Below are positions 48,778-60,709 of a stretch of DNA of 64,000 nt, in pieces. The stretch is from Aquatica leii (Eukaryota; Arthropoda; Insecta; Coleoptera; Lampyridae): assembly GCA_035610365.1 (NCBI GenBank), contig CM069437.1, forward strand, positions 58,614,093 through 58,678,092. Direction: 5' to 3'. The number at the start of each line of letters is the position of its first letter. Position 1 is the stretch's first letter. The translations under genes were made by a program, and so were the position numbers. The notes below the pieces were generated by a model that made no database searches, was not told where the DNA came from, and was given only the letters and a program-made list of their open reading frames with translations.

Positions 48778-51700
48778 TAAGTTTAAATTACCAAAATTAG
48801 AATTTCAGAAATTTGGTTGTGAAATAAACGTCAGTTCAAAAAAATTCACGAAGACGAAAATATAGTTTTAGTATTTATTACAAACCATCATGCCAAACAC
48901 CAAAGCGCGTGATTTGTTAGACAGCTTTTCTCCTACTGCCCAAAATTATGAAAAAGCGATCGATAACTTAAGGACGTGGTTTGGTAGATAGGAAGTGGTA
49001 GAATTTTACGTCAGAGTTATTAAAGTTGCTTTTAGCAAATGTTCTTAATGGCCGCTACGTGCGCTAGAAATATTAGGCGTGACCACGCAAACCTATGCTG
49101 CAATGTTATATCCGTTGGTATAATCGTACCTACCAGAAGAAATATTACGAGTTTGACAAAGGTCCTCTAATTTTAATTCTTTAACTGATTCTGAAAAGAG
49201 GATTTTGTTGGCAATTGAAGGGCTTAGTCTGAAGGGTTTGAAAAATAAGGCAAAACCAAAGGTTAAAAGTGAGATTAAGCCTACAGGCAGCGTTGGGTTT
49301 GATAAATTTAAAAAATAAATGTGTTCTGTTTGTGACGGACGACATATTAAAGATAATTGTTTTAGAGCACATGAGTTATCCTTGAAGGAAAAGCAGGAAA
49401 TTTTGAAGTAGAAGAAAAGTGCGTCGTTTGTAATGAACAACACACTGTTATTCTCTGTAGCAAATTATCTGACTTTAAAAGATAAATATTAATGCTCAGC
49501 CTGCGAGTGAAGAAGTGCACAACATTAAGGAATTTTACGGAAACGCATATTATTTTGCAAACATTGAGGGTTATTATACATTGTTTGAGAGTAGTTTGGG
49601 CGGTTATTGACACAGATTCGCAAAGTTTCTACTTGTTGTTCGAAGTTGCTGAACATCTTCAGTATGTTGCCGAAAGAATTATGAAAGTCATTCATGCATT
49701 GTTTGATGGTGCTAGTATTATCGATCAACAGCATGTTTGTTACGATATAAGGCTGCTTAGTTTGGATGGCAAATATGTAGTGTAGTTTTAAATGATTGAA
49801 CCAGAATGTTATTTGTAGTAACGTTGTGCCAGTTCAGACGGATCCCTGGATAAATGAGTTAAATAAGTTAGGCGTTCAACTAACTGGTTTGAATCGTGTA
49901 GGTCCTATTGAATTATAGATCGGCGCTGATGTGGCTGGACAGTTATACACGGACAGGTGCCACAAGTCTTGTGGTTTTTGAGACATTGTTAGATTGGACC
50001 ATTATAGGTAAAGTAGCAAGCATAAGTAGTGGAGTTAGTACTATTATACCTGTGACGGTAAAGAAATTATCGGAATTGAATGTATTGGGGATAGAAGCAC
50101 CTTTTGATTTAGTATCCAAGTAAGAAAGAAAGAGAGACACATGTAAATTTTTTGATCAGACCGTAGCTATAAAAGAAGATGGTCATTACAAAGTAGTTTA
50201 CTTACCTTGGATCAAAGGACATCCACGATTACAATCTATATGTTAAGTAAAAAGCGACTTAATTCTAACATAAGGAAACTGAAAACGAATGATATGTTTT
50301 TGGAGTATAGTACACCTTTGCTGACTGGTTAGAAGAAGAGATTATCGATTAGTATTGCCGCACAGACCCGTTTTTAAAGAAAATAGTACCACGAAAGTTC
50401 GATTAGTATTTGATGCTTCAGCGAGGAAAGAAGCTCATACGTCTTTAAACCATTGTCTGGAGAAGGGATTAAACTTTATTGAACTCATTCCGTTACTTAT
50501 GTTGAGATTTAGAATGGAGAAGCTAAGCGTCATTTTGAACATTCGCAAGGTGTTTTTTTTCAGATTGAATCAAATCAAGCCGATAGGGACTGTTTGCGAT
50601 TTTTGTGACAAACTGAAGATGGTGAAGAAATTACATTTTAACACAAAATGGTAGCATTTGGAATTAATTCAAGGCTTTTTTTACTTAGAGCCACAATCAA
50701 CCATCATTTAGACTGCTGTGCATGTGGACTTGGTTCGATTCTGTTTGAATGTTCCGAAAACACGATTTATAAACTGCTTGAAAGTTTTTATGCAGACAAT
50801 TGTGTAACCATGTGTGTCGGGTCTAACTCAAACTACCAAATTTATTCGCCAAGCGAAGGTGATAACGTTGGGCAAATTTAACTTAACCAGTTGGGAGTTT
50901 TCGGGTGAAACTAAAATTTTGGGAGCTACAGTAGTGCTGGGTATGTGTTGAGGCAAGAAAAGTAATAAATATTCTGTTTTAGGTGAGAGTAAAATCGAAG
51001 ATAATAAAGAAATTGTCACGTAGAAGATTGTACTGTCAATGACTTTTTTGACCCACTTGGATTTACGTGTCCTGCCACAATATTACCGAAGCTACTCGTG
51101 CAGAAGTTATGGAAAGAAAGATTAGGCTAAGACATCGAGGTAGATAAGATAAGCATAGAAGTATTTGTTAAGTGGTAAACTGAACTAACGACACTTTTCT
51201 GTATTGAGATCTCGAGATAGATGATGGGTGGTACAGGTGAAGCCTATGATGTGAGCTTACATGTTTTTTGCGCGTGCGTTATTTATTTACGAGTGGAAAT
51301 GCTAGACAATTTTACAACAATTTCATTTAAGCGAAATCTCTCATAGCGCTTTTGAAGAAGTTGTCGATTCCTAAGCTAGCAGCAACAATCGCCGCTTTGA
51401 TGTGGATTTTCCGAGAATTGAAAAAGATATTTTTGTAGTGACTCTTCTACGGTTTTGACCTGGAGCAAAAATGAAGAAGAGTGAGCTACATTTGTTTAAA
51501 ATAGAGCTCATGAGATTCAAAAATTGACATCGATAGAAGATTAGAGGTACGTCTCTGTTGTGATGAATCCCGCCGATCTACCATCTCACGGGTGTTCACC
51601 GGATTATCTTTCCAGGTTGAAATGACGAGAGAGACTCAATTGGCTTTATGCTAGTAAAGCTGAGTGGTCTAGACAGAAGTTTTGTACTAGATGAAGAAGA

Positions 51701-52307
51701 TGAAGTTGTGGTTAATCAAGAGCGAAAAAGGAAATGATGTGCCAAGATTTCGAAATTTGGTATAAGCGTTACTTTTTCAAATAGAAAAATTGTACGGATG
51801 ATAGCTTAGATGCTTTACTTTTGGTATAAATGCAAAAATTTGGCCAATAAAATTAGATGTGAATTGTCTACAATTGAGTTGAATAATGGTGAGATGATTC
51901 TGGTAAAACTAATTCAACAAGAATCCTTTGCTGGAAAAGATGATAAGGAACTGGCCTCTAAAGTGTTTTGAAGATGAAAACAGATTAATTAGTATTCGCA
52001 GTAGAATTTCTAACTGAGAAGACTTGCCGTCTGTGTTAGTAAACATGGTGTAGTGTATCTATTGATATATGATTTACATGTTTCTTTTAGTGTTATATTA
52101 GAGTGCAAGAATTGCTAGCGTTGTTACGATGAAATATTGGGTTGATTTGAAGAAGACGAGCTATGCATTCGGTTGTAAAGCGATGTGTGATATGTCGCAG
52201 ATGTGGTGCCAAAAAGATAGAAGTGATTCTTCTTTCCTTGCTCAATAATCGTGTGAGAGATGCAGCTACGTTCCAAACTCCGGGTACAGATTTAGCTAGT
52301 GTGTTGT

Positions 52308-53303
52308 GTTACGTTAAAAAGTTGGTAGGTTAAAATTTTGCAAGTATAAAATTTGTTCTCGGCACGCCTACTTTTCGTGGACAGCTGTCCAACAATTCAT
52401 TATTCTTCCGGTAACGTCTTGTACAACCGGGACCGTTTTAGCAAAATGTTTATTTTGGGCGGTTTGCCACCCTTCCATCTGTGACCTTATTAGTGACGTG
52501 GATAGAACACTTGCTTTTCGAAAAGTTTTTATGACGTCAGGTCGCTGAAGGCTAGATGTTGAACACCACTTTATGGAAAGAAATACTTACACAAGTGCAA
52601 AGTTTAGAGGTAAGCTCGGCGCAAGCTTTTACTTCAAATATCGTATGACTTAAATCAAATCACTTGTGACAACGCCGTATGTACGTTTTTGTGTCAAATT
52701 TTATATTACGTTTTAGGACATACTGGTACGGAATTAGCTAATCCCCTACTGGATAATACACAACTGTAAGTATTGCATTTTCTATTTATACGAGTATTAC
52801 TTCATTGGTTGTAATCACAATTAATGTTAAACTTTTTTTTTGTGTGTCACATACTTAATTGTTGCGCTTTGATTTTCGTATTGTTGTAATTTAACTTAAT
52901 AAAGTAAAGTTATTCTTTTGTTAAATGTAAAAGTTAGATCAACTAGGGCACTTTGGTGTGCGACGTGTTGCCGAGTCAAGGGCGTAACTTATACTTGACC
53001 TGTGATATCAACCCATGTAATATTGTTTACAACGTTTATATAACTATACTTATGTACTGTTTTCGTCCTCTTCAACTACTGCTACAAAAAGTATATATTC
53101 TGTGTTATCACTTCTGTTGTGTTATTTGTCCTTTTACAGCTGCAGGTAGAGTTAACGATATCTCCCTAATTTAGTTTCTCTTCATCGTTTTGGTAGTTTT
53201 TTACATTTAATTTATATTTTAGCATCACAAAGCCTACAACTCCTTCTCCGAAAAACTGTGTTAGCCGTTGCTTATTCTTTGGTAACAAGAAAATCAGCGT
53301 AAC
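52308..53303. mobile_element. Unclassified 1-kb insertion in BEL/Pao integrase
   Basis: Integrase coding sequence stops after GTDLA at about 52297 and resumes as FLRSGKKGC at about 53309. The intervening segment starts GTTACGTTAA (52308) and ends TCAGCGTAAC (53303), a 10-bp imperfect inverted repeat (GTTACGYTRA), with TTGT adjacent on both sides of the junction region. No coding capacity was recognised. Superfamily unknown; borders are uncertain by a few bases. Confidence 0.5.
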
Positions 53304-53659
53304 AATTGTTTTTGCGAAGTGGTAAGAAAGGATGCATTTGTTTATATATGTGTAGTGTACAGGGCCGTTCATTTGGATGTAGTGTCGTCGTTATCTACTG
53401 CAGAGCTTTTGAATACTTTTAGGCGTTGTGTGGCGAGAAAAGGAAGGCTTGCTGCTGTTTATACCGTTAATGAGACTAATTTTGTAGTAACAGAAAACTC
53501 TTTTCTCTTTTTCAATTTGTTTGAGTTATGTATGAAATTCCTCGTATAATAAATGAACACACCCTAAGGCCCTTTTTAGGTGAAATTTGTTTTTTTTAAT
53601 ACTTACCTGTCAAATACCACCGAAACGAACTAGGTGGTATAAACTTCCAAAAAATTCCT

Positions 53660-54340
53660 TCACTGCAAAGTCAGAAATAGTAATAATATTAATTTTGATA
53701 AAACTATAAAGCTTGCGTAAATTATTGGCACGTACAAATTAGTTGCAACTTTAATGGCTTTCCACGACGTGCGATGGATCGTTTTAGAGATGCTATAAAG
53801 GCATCGGTGGTTAAATCTGTCACCAGTTGAAGGTGCACAGCTTTCGTAACAAAATAAATAAATAATGAATTGTAGCACTTGGAAAATTTGGCACTACGAC
53901 ACTTTCTGGCTTTTTAATAAAAGGCCCAGCATAACCAACATCAGACACATAAAAGGTGTAAGTCGTTCCTTAGCCAGGTTACTCATTAGTGACGAGAATG
54001 GTTTTAGATTTACTTTGTAGCATCGTATATAATTGTGAACTGTTTGTTTAGCTGTATTTTTGTCCGAAATAGGCAGCATGGTGTGATTTTAAAGGTTCGT
54101 ACCGAAATAATATTCTGGTAAGGTTATAATAAGAAGGAAGTAGTATGGGGTGTTTTTGTCTGTTAGGTAAATCGGAGTTGGTTAATCGACCTCTAACACG
54201 AAGTATGCCTTCAGTATTAACAAATAGATTCATTGTAGATATTTTGCTATTACTCTTAAAATATTTAAAAATTAAAAGAAGACTAAGGTTCAATCGTGTT
54301 CTAACGTTAAAGACAGCGACAAATACACTATTTTAAAACA
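53660..54340 (-). pseudogene. Second BEL/Pao integrase fragment, opposite orientation
   Basis: On the minus strand: NTEGILRVRGRLTNSDLP and QKHPILLPSYYNLTRILF (54215-54120) form the pre-integrase part. A zinc-binding region (HNYIRCYKVNLKP, 54045-53995), KERLTPF (near 53960), VMLGLLLKS and a decayed core to about 53660 follow. The residues differ from the plus-strand BEL/Pao at 46009-53560, so it is a separate copy. Confidence 0.75.
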
Positions 54341-54434
54341 AGACACAATCAAAGTAATCATATCCACATTAATCTCAGACGACGATCCATCAAGGGTAAC
54401 CTTTATCTTGTCTAAATAAGATCCAGATCTCTTT

Positions 54435-56637
54435 CGGTCTGGTACAACTCGGCACCGCCGATTCGGCGCCGCCAATTCGGCGCCGCCAACTCGGCGCTGA
54501 CCATTTCTGCCTCAGGACAACTCGGCACCAGGACATCTTGGCGCCAGCCAATTCGACGCCGGCCAGCTTGGCACCAATGCAATGCGAATTTGTCTTAGAT
54601 AACGTTATAATAAAGGAAAAAATGGAAAATAACAATTAACCTTGAGGAGCTCTTATCCACCCATTTTCGCAATATTCATTATTTACTGTCTGTTAATTTA
54701 ATTGCATATTTACATATATACATATTGGTGTAGATTATGTAATGCTGCGAGTTTTTAAACAAATGTTTAAGCAATGTGTTATAAATGGTCTTGAAATTAT
54801 AAAATAACAATCAGTTCTTCATTTTACTTTAACATTGAATTACTTTAAAGTTCGTGTTGGTGCCGTAATAAGGAAAGATGGAGAATAATGTAGTTTCCGA
54901 GCGGGGCAAAAACAAATTTACTGTCGATGGATATATATACGTATTTGACAAGATGAGCAAAGATAACGTTACAAAATTTTGGCGTTGTGAGCAAAAAGGT
55001 CGTTGTAAAGCGAGACTCCACACTAGGGGCAAAAAAGTAATTAAAAAAGTTAATAACCATTCGCATGATACTTCGGCAGCAAAGATTGAGAAAGACAAGG
55101 TTATTACAGCGATGAAACGTCGCGCAGAAGATACTGGGGAAAATACCATTCAAGTAGTAAATGAATGTAGCAATGGTTTATCACAAGCTGCCCAAGGAAT
55201 ACTCCCAAACTATGAGGCACTTAGAAAAGTAGTTAGAAGAAAACGAAATGAGGTAAGCACACTTTATAAAATAGGATGTATAAAATAGGATTTTTAAAAA
55301 ATAGACACATACCTATACAAACAGTGTAAGGGTATAATAGAATACTCCATACCTATCTGCTATTAAAGTTTTATTATGTTTTACACGTTAATGCTGCACC
55401 TGCTGCTCCAGCAAATTTGGTAGATCTTATCATACCGGAATTGTACGCTGTATACGAACCGCAACCCGATCGGCAAGAAAATTTCGTGTTAGCTGACAGC
55501 GGTCCCGGACAGAATAGAATAATAATTTTTGGACGAAGACGTGGTCTAGATATTTTGCAAGAGTCTGGGCAGTGGTATGCTGATGGAACATTTACATTAG
55601 CGCCTCCGTTGTTTTCACAAGTTTATGTAATACTAGCCGAGAAATTTAGGGGTGTCCATCCAGTTTTGTATGCACTGTTGCCAAATAAGCAGCGTGCCAT
55701 GTATAACCAACTGTTTGAGATGATCAAAGAACTCCGCCCTAATTTAAATCCGAGAGCTATTGCTTGCTATTACGAAGCTGCAGCATTCCAAGCTATGACA
55801 GATTCTTTTCCAGGAGTCCGTATACACGGATGCTTTTTCCATTTGGTTAAAAACATGAAGAAGCATATAGGGCAATTGCAGTTAAGCAACATGTATAATA
55901 ACAATCCGGATTTCTCGTTAAAGGCCAGAATGATAACTGCATTAGCCTTTGTTCCAATTCCGGATCTCGACCAAGCAATTGATGTTTTGGCGGAAGAATT
56001 ACCTGCAGAACTTGAGCCACTTTTAGAATGGTTCGAAGACAATTATTTGGGACGGATGAACAGACGGGGAAATGGAAGGCGCTCGCCTTTATTTCTAGTC
56101 GACATGTGGAATCTTCACGAAAGAACACTGAATGGCGAGGATCGGACAAATAACCACGCGTAAGCTAGCCATCGGAGATTGCAAACAGAATTAGCCATGG
56201 ACCACCCAACAATATGGAAATTAATCGAGGGCCTTAAAAAAGTGCAAAAGGCACGCGACGTTTTTTATGAGCGACTTGTGGCAGGCAACAGTAGTCCAAA
56301 GAAATTAAAAAAACACAGAGAGGCCGATGAAAGGATTTTGAGACTGGCGAGGGATTATGAAGATAGAGATAATATTGAATTTTTACGTGGCATAGCCCAC
56401 AACTACCAAATGCAACATTAATTTATTATTGAATAATAATGTATATATTTGTAATATTAAAATCTTAATTAAACTATGTCTTATGAAAATGTTTAACTAT
56501 TTTTGTAATTGGCGCCGAGTTGACCGCCGTCGAATTGATTGGCGCCGAGTTGTCTGCGCGCCAAGTTGTCTGGGCGCCGAAATAGCCGTCGCCGAACAAG
56601 CGGCGCCGAAGTGGCGGCGTCGAGTTGTCCCTTTTTG
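54435..56637 (+). mobile_element. FLYWCH-MULE DNA transposon with 9-bp target duplication
   Basis: GATCTCTTT flanks the element on both sides (54426-54434 and 56638-56646), the 9-bp duplication expected of Mutator-like elements. The inverted ends are G+C-rich (left about 54440-54585, right about 56505-56632) and are built from repeated variants of ACAACTCGGCGCC and ATTCGGCGCCGCC, quite unlike the AT-rich interior. The transposase gene lies between them on the plus strand. Confidence 0.88.
54878..56421 (+). pseudogene. MULE transposase with N-terminal FLYWCH zinc finger, nearly intact
   Basis: Exon 1 (54878-55249) encodes a FLYWCH finger: GKNKFTVDGYIYVFDK, FWRCEQKGRCKARLHT and NHSHD. A GAG|GTAAGC donor lies at 55249-55255. 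The second coding part resumes near 55390 (NAAPAAPANLVDL) and holds the MULE domain: GQWYADGTFTLAPPLFSQVY with the first catalytic aspartate, GCFFHLVKNMKKHI (C..H motif), and the C-terminal region. The second catalytic position reads ACYYEAAAFQA where ACDYEAA would be expected. The conserved NNHAEASHR segment has a stop (TAA at 56161-56163) in place of glutamate; the same frame then runs on to 56421. These two G-to-T type changes appear to be its main defects. The splice acceptor is unclear, perhaps AAAG at about 55371. Confidence 0.85.
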
Positions 56638-56649
56638 GATCTCTTTTGC

Positions 56650-57890
56650 AAAATAATTTCTTACAAGACTGGGTGTCACCAGCGACGATTTGGCTGCGGT
56701 AGCTAGCAAAAATCTTAAGAAAAAATCTCCTGGACTTGACGGAATATACTGTAATGTTTTGAAAACAGTTGTTCTAAATTCTTTCTTATCTACGATTGCT
56801 ATTTTCAAGCCCGGAAAGATCTCGCCAACCTAAACTCTTATAGAACAATAACATTGTTATCGGAATTAAGCAAACTAATCGAAATGACTCTTCTTAAAAA
56901 ATACACGACAACATTCAAACATTTCATTGCATCTTAGCCAATATGACTTGGCATAACTCGATTAACGCCACCCGTCGATTAATGACTACTAGCTATTTTC
57001 ATAGACAATTTTGGATTCTTCAATAACGTATAGTGATCCTCTTACTCTGCGAACATTTCACGTGCAAGTTTTACCAAACACTGATGAAGGGTTTTGGGCC
57101 AACCTTGTGGAATGTAGTTGTTAACAATATGCTGGACAGGAGATCTACCAGCAGACTGCGATATATTTGCTTATGCAAACGACATAAGTATTACAGTGTC
57201 CACCAATTCCCGACGATAGGTGTACAAAAAATCTAACTTATGCCTAAATATTTGGACTAGCTGGACTGGCAGCAATAAACTATGTATTTCTGTAGACAAA
57301 ACTAAATTTATGGTTTTTGGCTCCACGCTATGAAAAATTCAAATGCTTTGGACTATTGCTCGACTACAAAATTAGAAACATTCTTAGACTTTATCGCACC
57401 GTTCTCGTGGAACTAATGTAGTTTAACTGTGTTATATCCAAGCATCCTTCCCTACATCTCCTTTTGCAGGAAATCTTCGCACCTAGGTTTTTGGCAAAGC
57501 TGGCACGTGCAACTTTCTTGACCAGCACGTTTCGCTAAACGATTTTCCGTCCTTTTCAGCTGCAAAACGCCACTTCAAGGTCTTGATCTTGAGTGAATGG
57601 CAGCGGCTGTAAGACACTTTTTAAAAAGGTCGTAATGTCTATTCGCTTATCGCGGATATCTTTACCTGAGTCAGAATGTCTCACGTCCTCCGACGAGAGG
57701 CAGTCCAAATTCTTTCTTTATACGACGGATATCGTCATTTAAAACGCATTAGCGTTCTGGATGATGACAGCTGTCTGTCGTGTGGCGTTCCTGACACTCC
57801 GGCACATCGGATTCTCGTTTGTCGCAAATTCGATAATAATCGCAGTGCTCTATTAGCCGCTGTCAACCCTTATTCCGATTCTCTTTAGGC
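56650..57890 (+). pseudogene. LINE reverse-transcriptase remnant (R1/I-like)
   Basis: It begins at the right flank of the MULE: SDDLAAVASKNLKKKSPGLD, then LANLNSYRTITLLSELSKLI near 56830, degenerate motif regions to 57350, and a C-terminal part at 57676-57880 (SHVLRREAVQILSLYDGYRH, CLSCGVPDTPAHRILVC), a CCHC-like knuckle at the end of ORF2. Heavily broken. The 130 bp left of the MULE (54300-54434) may be the other part of the same element, but I could not confirm it. Confidence 0.65.
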
Positions 57891-58142
57891 TATCTTAAAA
57901 CTCGTGCCTGACGTTAACGTTTATAGGCGTTTTGCACGGAGAGACCAGTGCCTTCAGTAAGAAAACTTTAATTTTTCTTTCTAACTGCTGCTTGTTTGAA
58001 TTTTTTTGTACATATGTTCCTGTGTAGGATCTTTATCTTGTCCATTTCATTCTATGTTGTTCTTTCTATAAGTGTTGCGCAATGCCGTATCTTAATATTT
58101 TGTGTTGTTTTAGTTTGACTTCTAATGGTTTCTTGGTTTCTC
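57891..58142. other. Short spacer, nothing recognised
   Basis: T-rich sequence between the LINE and Penelope remnants. Confidence 0.4.
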
Positions 58143-58430
58143 TCATGTATGACACGAACCTACTAGTCTTTCTTCTTCTTTTGTTTCACTTAAAAAATCG
58201 TCGTTCTGAGCGAAGAACCTGTTTTTTTTCTGGAAATGCGGGCTTCTGAGACAGCATTGTAGTAGCTTCATTATTCCTTCAACTGGTAGCGTGGTTCTTT
58301 CGTGTAGGTTCTCGTCTTCTTGGAGCTTATTTCGAAACATTTTATGTGCTTCTTCTACCGGAACATTTATGTATAGATTTTCCACGGCAATTGGTCTTGT
58401 TGTTGCTGTTTTACTGTTCTGAAAATGTCA
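58143..58430 (-). pseudogene. Penelope-like reverse-transcriptase fragment
   Basis: On the minus strand: VENLYINVPVEEAHKMFRNK, then ERTTLPVEGIMKLLQCCLRS. This corresponds to the motif around the first RT catalytic segment of Penelope-like elements (...SLYTNIPVDEAL...). Only this portion survives. It is a different copy from the endonuclease remnant at 2875-3770. Confidence 0.72.
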
Positions 58431-58826
58431 ACAAAACTGTTGTCCTAAAGAGGCTGCACGATCAGTAGTAGAAACTCTCAGAGAGAGGTTTATCTCTCTT
58501 TACACTTTAACCGGTGTTATCGCCATCTTACGCAGGACGCTGTAGAACTAACGGTCGGATATTACAGTTGCCTACTCTAAAAACATTTACATACACAAAA
58601 TGCAGATATTTGTTATTACTACGTAAACATTAGTGTGACCAAAATTTTCTCCAGATTGAGAATACCCGACTTGCCCTTAATCACATCTCCCATATGTCTT
58701 CTATTCACCTGTCACTATTATAAACCTATCGAATCGTTACAGTCCGAATGGCGCGCCATTCAAATCTTTCGCTCTTATTGTAACATTTTTACATACATGT
58801 TATTATATTACTAATATCATCTAGAC
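58431..58826. other. Spacer, nothing recognised
   Basis: No coding or repeat structure was identified before the MITE target site. Confidence 0.4.
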
Positions 58827-59032
58827 CAGGGGTTTCCAACTTATGAATGACCGAGGGCCGCCATTAGATTTATGGAGTAAATAAGGGGCCGCATCCACAC
58901 AGGCATATATTTATATAGCTACTATTAAATATTGAAGAGCGGTAGTAGTTATTTTTTATAATATGGTTTCACTTATTATTTTTGAGCGGGCGGTGCTAAT
59001 GAAAACCACGGGCCGCGTGTTGGAAATCCTTG
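58827..59032. mobile_element. 206-bp hAT-type MITE
   Basis: It starts CAGGGGTTTCCAAC and ends GTTGGAAATCCTTG, a 14-bp inverted repeat with two mismatches, flanked by perfect 8-bp duplications ATCTAGAC (58819-58826 and 59033-59040). Subterminal GGGCCGC motifs are mirrored. No coding capacity. The perfect duplication suggests a comparatively recent insertion. Confidence 0.88.
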
Positions 59033-59282
59033 ATCTAGACGGTCGTTGATTTATTGCAATGAGGTAGTAGAGCAACCTATCTGGTAATGTGAGCGTATTA
59101 CGAAAACCGTCAACAATATTATTTGTTTACATTTACAAAAATTTATAGAATCGTTTGGTTTTCGATTATTTTCATTTACATTTTTTTAATTTGGACTTTC
59201 TATTTAATATTTTTTGAATAATATATATCTGAGTCAATTGTTCACAATTATAGAATTAAATTAGTTACTACAATAAAAATAT

Positions 59283-60706
59283 TTAGAAATTAAGTTCTTT
59301 TTGTATTTGTTCTAAGGTTTTTCCTCTAGTTTCAATAACACAAAATTTTATAAACACTATACAACATATCATACAAAATCCATAAAAATAAAACGGATAT
59401 TGTGCACCACTGCTCTCCATAACGCTAGGAAAAGTTTTCGTGTTAAAAAACAATAACAACCAATGCACCAAAGTAATTATACCACCAGCTAAGCCTTTTA
59501 CAGTATTTGGAAATAATTCGCCATTTATTATCAATGGAATAGAACTAAGCCCAAAACCAAATCCAATTAAATATATAGTCAAACATATTACGGGCGTGTG
59601 ATGCGAACCAATGAAATGGTAATTATATTGTTTAAAATGGAAGTAAAATCCTAAAACGAATAATGAAAATGCACACACTGCGGCTGAACAACTCATCAAA
59701 ACACGTCTTGGCGCTTTCTCGGCGAAAAAAACAATTATAAAATTTGAAAAAAATTGAATTAATGATAAAATAATAGCTAAATTATATGCGTTCATGTTAG
59801 TGTCGGCCGCTTGCAAGATTTGAACGTTGTAAAATACAATGCAGTCTATTCCAGACAGTTGTTGAAATGCAGTTAAGCCACAACAGGCTATAAGACCGCG
59901 AGTAACAGGTTTTGAAATAAGTGTTTCAGTAATATTCGCCTTAGATTTAGATTGTTGGCTGTTTTGCATATAATCTATTGCTTCCTGAACATCAAATTGA
60001 TCGCTTCTGTAAAATTTTAATGCGTTCATTGCCTTTACTCGCTGGTTTTTTCTTAGAAGATACACAGGACTTTCAGGAAAGAACAACAACGCAATACCAA
60101 TGAGAGCGGTAAAAATAGCAAAAAGTACAGTTAGCGTTCTATATTGAATGTACGCACCACACACTGAAACTAGCAAAATTCCGGCGTATAATTGAAACTC
60201 GAAACTTGATACTAAATTTCCTCTATTGGACACATCAGCAATTTCTGCTAAATACACTGGTGCTAAAGCAGATAAACCTCCAACAGCTAAACCTGCCATA
60301 AATCTTCCAGCGCACAATAAGTAAGCATCTTGTGCAAATACCACCATAACTGTAAATATTAAAGTAGGTAGCGCAAAATAAACCATGCACTTTTTTGGCC
60401 CGAAACGATCACCTAAATATCCAGCCGGTACCGATGCCACTACAACTCCAAGAGCTAACATTGATCCTACCCACGAACCTTCAGAAACTGTTAGGTTAAC
60501 GGGTAACGTAAAGTTGTTATTTTCTAATTGTGGTAATACTGGTGACGTCCATCCAAGGTTTACACCACAAGATATTGGTCCAAGACAAACTGCAAAATAT
60601 TGTTTTTAATACGCTGAATAGGACTCATAGTTATAGTACTTGATGCTAAAAATTGCCAACATCTTGCCGATAGCTCTGAATTTTTGTTATTTATTTTATA
60701 AAACAT
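59283..60706 (-). CDS. Sugar-porter family transporter (Tret1-like), gene B2
   Basis: Exon 1 is 60706-60640 (22 codons plus one base, MFYKINNKNSELSARCWQFL...), exon 2 is 60589-59283, and the 50-bp intron GTACTA...TTGCAG is in phase 1; product 457 aa, collinear with B1 and roughly 80% identical by eye. The MFS sugar-porter fold is expected to sit in the plasma membrane. GDRFGPKK (82-89) keeps the loop arginine that B1 has lost. PESP (194-197), QQLSGID (265-271), KAPRR, SSIPL (371-375, no tryptophan) and IETRG (441-445) follow. The D in QQLSGID, the missing TM10 tryptophan and the lost proline of PETRG are shared with B1, so they predate the B duplication. Open frame, conserved splice sites: likely functional. 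Sugar specificity cannot be inferred. Confidence 0.88.
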
Positions 60707-60709
60707 TAG

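Larger units (their letters stand above)
46009..53560 (+). pseudogene. BEL/Pao LTR retrotransposon, gag-pol remnant with two later insertions
   Basis: Fragments follow BEL/Pao order. Gag start is at 46083-46430 (EQLLSDDADEDDLADETKA near 46240). After the pogo insertion, gag continues from 48778 (LPKLEFQKFG, KARDLLDSFSPTAQNYEKAI at 48900) and through a CCHC-like knuckle (CSVCDGRHIKDNC at 49322). Then come a protease-like part at 49600-49790, reverse transcriptase at 50350-50880 (LPHRPVFKENSTTKVRLVFD, FYADNCVT), the connection region (DFFDPLGFTCPATILPKLL at 51040), the zinc-binding integrase start (near 52190, NNRVRDAATFQTPGTDLA), and integrase core from 53305 (VYRAVHLDVVSSLSTAELL). Many stops. 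LTRs were not identified. Confidence 0.82.
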
